Shown one piece after another: positions 15,529 to 19,487 of a stretch of DNA of 19,487 nucleotides. Made by a program: the position numbers and the translations under genes. Below the pieces are notes generated by a model. It searched no databases and was not told the DNA's origin. It saw only the letters and a list, made by a program, of their open reading frames with translations. Origin of the DNA: an uncultured Anaerovibrio sp. (lineage in GTDB: Bacteria > Bacillota > Negativicutes > Selenomonadales > Selenomonadaceae); assembly GCA_902785445.1 (NCBI GenBank), contig CACZYN010000013.1:1-19487 (forward strand), given 5' to 3'. Positions within the stretch are counted from its first letter, which is position 1, and every line of letters starts with the position of its first letter.

Positions 15529-15571
15529 TAAAAACTGCGGTCAAAATGATACATCATTTCAACCGCAGTTT
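15529..15571 (-). terminator. Intrinsic terminator of the phosphatase operon
   Basis: AAACTGCGGT and ACCGCAGTTT form a 10-bp stem. It is continued, after a small mismatch, by AAATGAT/ATCATTT, so the hairpin is about 17 bp long. On the minus strand it ends in five T. It starts about 28 bases after the stop of the PHP gene. Confidence 0.8.
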
Positions 15572-15598
15572 AATATTTTTATACACAATATATAATTA

Positions 15599-16450
15599 TT
15601 ACCCCAAGGTCACCAAGGTCCGCTGGCGCTTATCAAACATTACCCCCTGGGTATAGCCGTAACACCGGGCATACTCGATAGCATCGTCAATATAGCTGCC
15701 GCAGTCCTCCGGCTTGTGGGCATCGGAGCTGGTAATCATTGGCAGTCCTGCTTCCGCTGCCAGCCTCATAAACTTATAATACGGCGTGATTTCCGCTATT
15801 GGATACCGATAAAAGGTGCCGGTATTTACATCAATACACATGTTGGCCTTCTTCAAGGCCGCAATAGCCCGTTTAAGGTATGGCGTCGCATCAAAGTCCG
15901 GAATCATACGATAAAGCCTGATATTATATGGGTGCCCCAACACATCATACAGACCGCTGGCCACCATATGCTCAATTTCCTGGGTATAAGCCTCATAAAT
16001 CTCATCCAAGGTATGATGGTTCCACTCCACCATAATTTCCTCTGAATCATAGGCCCAGCCCTTAATGAAATGAATGGAGCCGATAATATAATCAAAATTG
16101 TACTTATTTAAAATTTCCGCCACCTTCTCCTGGTTTTGGAAATTGCACACCTCAATACCAATCTTGGCATTATATCCGGCCGCTTTCAGCTTCTCCATGA
16201 ACTCAAAATAGTCATCCAAAGTGTGCTTAAATTTGTTCTTTTTCAGCCATTTTTGCTGGAACTGCCCCACAAATGAGTCGTCCAAAATCAAGTCATCATA
16301 GTACAGCTGCTTAAATTCCGGAAAGGTATGGGTGTGCTCGGATATGCCGATTTCATTCAGGCCTCGCTTGGTTGCCGCCTCAAAAAACCCCTTGGCCCAT
16401 TCCACATCATAATCCCCATATTCAAAGTGCATGTGATAATCGTATTTCAT
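15599..16450 (-). CDS. PHP-domain phosphatase, histidinol-phosphatase (HisJ)-like
   Basis: This 283-residue cytoplasmic enzyme has the PHP metal centre: HMH (His6, His8), EHTH (Glu38, His39), GIE (Glu100), SIH (His127), GHP (His173) and DAH (Asp243, His245). The family hydrolyses phosphate esters with divalent metals; HisJ converts L-histidinol phosphate to histidinol. Length is right for HisJ. No his genes are nearby, however, and this PHP family includes members with other substrates, so I withhold the symbol. GAGG lies ten bases before the ATG. It follows the HAD phosphatase by 33 bases on the same strand, and the pair share a promoter and end at a strong terminator. Confidence 0.87.
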   Translation of the reverse strand: MKYDYHMHFEYGDYDVEWAKGFFEAATKRGLNEIGISEHTHTFPEFKQLYYDDLILDDSFVGQFQQKWLKKNKFKHTLDDYFEFMEKLKAAGYNAKIGIEVCNFQNQEKVAEILNKYNFDYIIGSIHFIKGWAYDSEEIMVEWNHHTLDEIYEAYTQEIEHMVASGLYDVLGHPYNIRLYRMIPDFDATPYLKRAIAALKKANMCIDVNTGTFYRYPIAEITPYYKFMRLAAEAGLPMITSSDAHKPEDCGSYIDDAIEYARCYGYTQGVMFDKRQRTLVTLG

Positions 16451-16483
16451 ACTTATTTATCCTCACTTTCCCCACATTGTTTA

Positions 16484-17284
16484 TCAAATAAGTCCCTGAC
16501 GAATAAATTCCTTTATCTGATACATTACCCCATACTCGGCATTGCTCTTCGTAGTAAATCTGGCGACTTTTTTTATTTCCGGATACGCATTATCCATGGC
16601 ATAGCTGTAATACACCGCCTGCATCATCTCAAAGTCATTCATGTAGTCCCCAAAGGCCGCACATTCCTCTGGCTTGAAACCGAACTTTTTCTGCACCTGT
16701 CCGATGGCCCAGCCCTTATTGGTGCCCGGATTTAATATGTCCACCCAGTAATCACCACTTAAACAGACCTGCAGCTCCGGGGAAAACTTATTAATCACCG
16801 GCATAATATTGTGCTCCGCGTCCCCCCGGACACAGTCACAAATGGCAATCTTGATAAATTCATCGTCGATCTCGGAAAAATCCTTTACAAAAATGCTGTG
16901 AGTGAAAAATTGCCGGGCATTATCAATATACGGTTCCCATTCCTGCCGCACGTAAGAACTTTTCTTGCCGCACAAAACAGGATAAATATCCGGTGTGGCA
17001 TCCGCCGCAGCTATTACCTGATCAATATGGGCCTGCTGCATGGGGCTGGAACAGATTTCCTCGCCTTTATACACGCTGAAGGAGCCATTTTCTGCCAAAA
17101 ACATAAAATCATCCTGATATTTTTCCATCTGCTCAATCAGGGCAAAATACTGGCGGCCACTGGTAGGAGCAAAAATCACGCCCCGACGCTTCAGCTCCCC
17201 CATGACTTCGTCAAAGTCCGGTGGCAACTGCCCATGCTCATCCAGCAGCGTCCCATCCATATCAGAAAATATAATTTTAATCAT
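16484..17284 (-). CDS. Cof-type HAD-superfamily phosphatase
   Basis: This 266-residue cytoplasmic hydrolase has all four HAD motifs: DMDGT (Asp8 nucleophile, Asp10), TSGR (residues 41-44), the motif III lysine in NKGWA (Lys190), and GDYMND (Asp213, Asp217). The long cap between residues about 80 and 185 is the C2b type of Cof/YbjI/SupH-like proteins, which dephosphorylate sugar phosphates and related metabolites. The exact substrate cannot be told from the sequence. AGGTGAT lies four bases before the ATG. A near-consensus promoter is about 45 bases upstream. It is the first gene of a two-gene operon with the PHP phosphatase, which suggests a shared metabolic or phosphate-recycling role. Confidence 0.9.
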   Translation of the reverse strand: MIKIIFSDMDGTLLDEHGQLPPDFDEVMGELKRRGVIFAPTSGRQYFALIEQMEKYQDDFMFLAENGSFSVYKGEEICSSPMQQAHIDQVIAAADATPDIYPVLCGKKSSYVRQEWEPYIDNARQFFTHSIFVKDFSEIDDEFIKIAICDCVRGDAEHNIMPVINKFSPELQVCLSGDYWVDILNPGTNKGWAIGQVQKKFGFKPEECAAFGDYMNDFEMMQAVYYSYAMDNAYPEIKKVARFTTKSNAEYGVMYQIKEFIRQGLI

Positions 17285-17328
17285 AAAATCACCTAGCTAA
17301 TATACTGTCTCCATCAATATTAACTCAT

Positions 17329-17357
17329 ATTATAACGCAGTAAATTAAATTTTCCAA
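17329..17357 (-). promoter_or_regulatory. Predicted promoter of the HAD-PHP phosphatase operon
   Basis: On the minus strand TTGGAA (17357-17352) is followed by 17 bases and a perfect TATAAT (17334-17329). The start site would be near 17322, leaving a leader of about 38 bases. Confidence 0.7.
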
Positions 17358-17401
17358 CATAATAACAGACACAACACCTATAAGGAAGGGGAAATCTTTT
17401 C

Positions 17402-17432
17402 GCCTGCAAGAGCGGAGTCCGCTGCCGCAGGC
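17402..17432. other. Nested GC-rich hairpin next to repeat copy 2
   Basis: GCCTGC (17402-17407) pairs with GCAGGC (17427-17432) and encloses AGCGG (17411-17415) pairing with CCGCT (17419-17423). No T run follows on either strand, so it is not an ordinary terminator. It ends 11 bases before repeat copy 2 and is absent from copy 1, so it is not part of the shared unit. Confidence 0.55.
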
Positions 17433-17443
17433 TTATCATGGGC

Positions 17444-17572
17444 AGTAAAATGAGACTTATTCAGTGGGAGCTTTGTACTCCCACTGAATTTAGCCGAATA
17501 AATCCAGAGCTTACGGGTGCTTGACTCCCACCTTAGAGGAAGGAGCCTTAGCACCCGTTAGCGTGGGGTAAA
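17444..17572. repeat. 129-bp structured repeat, copy 2
   Basis: Same length and orientation as 2269-2397, with seven substitutions and no gaps. Here the second stem is perfect (ACGGGTGCT / AGCACCCGT, 9 bp). Its inner stem is GGCTCC / GGAGTC when read on the minus strand, with one G-U pair. The first 11-bp hairpin is unchanged. It lies between the stop of nirJ2 and the promoter of the HAD gene, so it is not in a comparable leader position. Confidence 0.9.
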
Positions 17573-17689
17573 ACGCTTGCGCCCAGTGCCGTAAGCTATT
17601 TGTGGCTGTTTATAAATTACATGATAATTTGGACGCAGCGATGAAGCCGAAAATGGTTTCCCCTGACCTAGCAGGGACTGCGGTAAGGC
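17573..17689. other. Gene-free spacer after nirJ2
   Basis: With the repeat and hairpin this completes a gene-free stretch of about 400 bases (17285-17689). No plausible coding frame is seen. Small pairings exist (CCCTG-6 bases-CAGGG at about 17661-17676; on the minus strand GCTTACG/CGCAAGC followed by GTTTT at about 17572-17598). The latter is a weak candidate terminator for nirJ2; no convincing one is present. Confidence 0.4.
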
Positions 17690-18682
17690 TTAGCCTTTAC
17701 GGCCATGATAAAGGCACCATGGCTCCTCTGCCATGTAGTCCCCATTATTGTAGAAAGCCGCCCGGGCCCGGCAACCACCACAGGCCCGCTTAAATTCACA
17801 GTTCCCACAGCCACCTTTATATTCCAACGTCCGTAAGGTATTCAGCACCTCACTGTTTTTCCATATCTCATCAAATGGTGTCTCCCGTACATCCCCCAAT
17901 TCCATATTGAGGTACGCACAGGGCTGTACCTTGCCTCTTGGGCTGATAATACAATAGGCTGTTCCCGCCAAACACCCCCGTCTGAAGCGAGTCTTTACCC
18001 CCATTTGCGCCGCAATGCGCATAAACTGTGGTGCGCAGGTAGGCTTTAACTCAATATCCACCTGCTGCTGTTTCTTCATTATCCGTGTAAGGGTTTCCTC
18101 ATATTGCTCTGCCCGCAGGGATTCCGCCTCAATGGACTTAGCCCGGCCGGTAGGCACCAAGAAGAAGAAATGATGAGCTACTGCTCCCTTTTCCACTGCA
18201 AAATCCGTGATAGCCTCCAGCTCCTGGTTATTCCAATCCATTACTGTGGTATGAATCTGGAAAGGCAGTCCCACACTCCGGCAATTCTCCATGCCCCGAA
18301 CAGCGCCTTCCCAGCCCCCAGGGAATTTACGGAAGTTATCGTGCTTGGTCTTATCCAGGGAATCCAGGGAAATACCCATCCCCATGGCACCAGCTTCCTT
18401 TAATTTTTGGGCCATATCCAAGGTAATAAGCGTACCATTGGTGCCAAATACCGGTCTCAGTCCCAGTTGGGTGGCATAAGCCACCAGCTCCACAATATCC
18501 GGCCGCATAAGGGGCTCACCACCGGAAAAAATCATAATCTTAAAATTGGCCTGGGCAATCTGCTCCAAAAGTCGTTTAGCCTCCTGAGTAGACAGCTCCT
18601 CCTCGGCCTTACATCCCGCCTCACGATAGCAATGATCGCAATACATATTGCAGGCATTGGTTACATTCCATGAAACAATCAT
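17690..18682 (-). CDS. nirJ2: Radical SAM/SPASM protein, NirJ2-type (AhbD-like heme synthesis)
   Basis: This 330-residue enzyme has the radical SAM cluster motif Cys11-x3-Cys15-x2-Cys18 (CNMYCDHC), the GGEP SAM-binding motif near residue 55, and a C-terminal SPASM-type domain with many cysteines (GCLAGTAYC, PCAY, GCGNCEFKRACGGC, WCLYHG) for extra iron-sulfur clusters. Proteins of this type next to NirJ1 are annotated NirJ2. Related AhbD oxidatively decarboxylates iron-coproporphyrin III to heme in the siroheme-dependent pathway, so a role in heme formation is likely but inferred. The ATG overlaps the nirJ1 stop (ATGA) and a GGGAGGTG lies inside the nirJ1 end, so the two are coupled. Confidence 0.82.
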   Translation of the reverse strand: MIVSWNVTNACNMYCDHCYREAGCKAEEELSTQEAKRLLEQIAQANFKIMIFSGGEPLMRPDIVELVAYATQLGLRPVFGTNGTLITLDMAQKLKEAGAMGMGISLDSLDKTKHDNFRKFPGGWEGAVRGMENCRSVGLPFQIHTTVMDWNNQELEAITDFAVEKGAVAHHFFFLVPTGRAKSIEAESLRAEQYEETLTRIMKKQQQVDIELKPTCAPQFMRIAAQMGVKTRFRRGCLAGTAYCIISPRGKVQPCAYLNMELGDVRETPFDEIWKNSEVLNTLRTLEYKGGCGNCEFKRACGGCRARAAFYNNGDYMAEEPWCLYHGRKG

Positions 18683-19487
18683 TTACTGTTGGCACCTCCC
18701 GCAATACCTATTTCTTCATCGGTAAGATAACAGGAAGGATCCGACTCCCAGAAGTCCCCGGTACGGGCCTCAGCCCGGGTTCGGAAATTACCGTTGCAAT
18801 TATCCAAATACTTGCACTGGCTGCACCGGCCCTTTAACAGCTTTTTCCGGTCCTTAAGCCCAGCCATAATCGGGTGGCTGGTATCCTGCCAAATTTCACT
18901 GAATTTACGTTCCCGAATATTGCCAAAAGTATGGTGCTGGGTAAACTGGTCCGGATGAACATAGCCAAAGGGGTCCACTTCTCCAAAGGCAATGCCGGAG
19001 CGGTTGCCACCGTTCATAGAAATATATTTTTTAATCTGCTCAGCCAGCTCGTCATCCCCGGCGGACAGAGCCTTTAAATACATATATACTCCATCGCAAT
19101 GGTTATCCACTGTGAGGATTTCCTTTTCCAGTCCCCGATTCTCAAAATCCTTAGTACGACGAATAATGGTATCCATCGCCTTACGGGATTCCTCCGGGGT
19201 CACATCCTCATCCATCATGGCATTGCCCCGGCCGGAATACACCAAATGATAGAAACATACCCGGTTAATGTTTTCCCGTTCAATAAAATCAAAAATATTA
19301 TCCAGCTCCTGGATATTGTGATGATTAATAGTAAAGCGCAGACCTACCCGCTGACCTACGGCTACACAATTTTGAATTCCCGCCATAGCCTTTTCATAGG
19401 CACCCTCTTGCCCTCGGAATTTATCATTTACGTCCTTAAGGCCGTCCAAAGAGATACCCACATAGCCAACGCCAATGTCTTTTAAAC
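18679..19487 (-). CDS. nirJ1: Radical SAM/SPASM protein, NirJ1-type (AhbC-like), N-terminus outside window
   Basis: The frame is open to the end of the window, so the N-terminal part with the CxxxCxxC motif is missing; only about 268 codons are seen. They begin in the radical SAM barrel (KDIGVGYVGISLDGLKD) and include HLVYSGRGNAM, a pattern also seen in NirJ/PqqE-like proteins. The C-terminal SPASM-type cysteines are GRCSQCKYLDNCNGN and DPSCYL. AhbC/NirJ1-like proteins are thought to remove acetate side chains from 12,18-didecarboxysiroheme. An internal GTG at 19461 should not be taken as the start. The stop overlaps the nirJ2 start by four bases. Confidence 0.8.
   Translation of the reverse strand, partial: LKDIGVGYVGISLDGLKDVNDKFRGQEGAYEKAMAGIQNCVAVGQRVGLRFTINHHNIQELDNIFDFIERENINRVCFYHLVYSGRGNAMMDEDVTPEESRKAMDTIIRRTKDFENRGLEKEILTVDNHCDGVYMYLKALSAGDDELAEQIKKYISMNGGNRSGIAFGEVDPFGYVHPDQFTQHHTFGNIRERKFSEIWQDTSHPIMAGLKDRKKLLKGRCSQCKYLDNCNGNFRTRAEARTGDFWESDPSCYLTDEEIGIAGGANSK

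Noticed and set aside
15599..16450. Confident assignment of the PHP protein as histidinol phosphatase in histidine synthesis
   Set aside because: The metal ligands fit, but no his genes are near and related PHP proteins have other substrates; kept as HisJ-like without a symbol.
2269..17572. The two 129-bp repeats as a CRISPR array or composite transposon ends
   Set aside because: There are only two copies, 15 kb apart, longer than CRISPR repeats, with no spacers, and ordinary chromosomal genes between them with no transposase.

Overview
The window looks like a chromosomal segment of a bacterium of the Bacillota, most plausibly a Negativicute (Selenomonas/Anaerovibrio-like). This placement is an inference. 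It rests on the yaaR-holB-ricT gene order, a DUF2225-DUF2993-like-DUF4127 string, an adjacent pair of NirJ1/NirJ2-type radical SAM genes, many small secreted proteins of unknown function, and AGGAGG-type ribosome binding sites. No rRNA, tRNA, CRISPR array, intact insertion sequence or phage gene was seen.

Layout. Bases 1-2242 (minus strand) hold ricT (cut by the window edge), holB and yaaR, tightly packed behind one good promoter near 2429-2457. Bases 2269-2397 hold the first copy of a 129-bp structured repeat, lying in the presumed leader of that operon. Bases 2569-5458 hold the serine pathway genes serA (minus) and serC (plus), divergently transcribed from a shared control region with mirrored -10 boxes. 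A GC-rich bidirectional hairpin separates serC from the next block. Bases 5504-11192 (minus) are a run of six genes: a secreted protein of unknown function, metA, another secreted protein, a DUF2225 protein, a DUF2993-like protein and an exported DUF4127 protein. MetA carries the residue associated with acetyl-CoA use. A lone plus-strand gene of unknown function lies at 11358-11921.

Bases 12056-15331 (minus) are a cluster of four exported proteins of unknown function behind a strong extended -10 promoter. The middle of this cluster is visibly more AT-rich than its surroundings. Its last gene may be broken, or may shift frame, at a run of seven A. Bases 15599-17284 (minus) hold a PHP-type (HisJ-like) phosphatase and a Cof-type HAD phosphatase with their own promoter and terminator. 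Bases 17285-17689 have no gene and contain hairpins and the second copy of the 129-bp repeat. Bases 17690-19487 (minus) hold nirJ2 and the 3' part of nirJ1, a translationally coupled radical SAM/SPASM pair expected to act in siroheme-dependent heme synthesis.

The most noteworthy items are the 129-bp repeat pair, the AT-rich block of coupled secreted genes, the A7 frameshift with an open downstream extension, and the mirrored serA/serC promoters.
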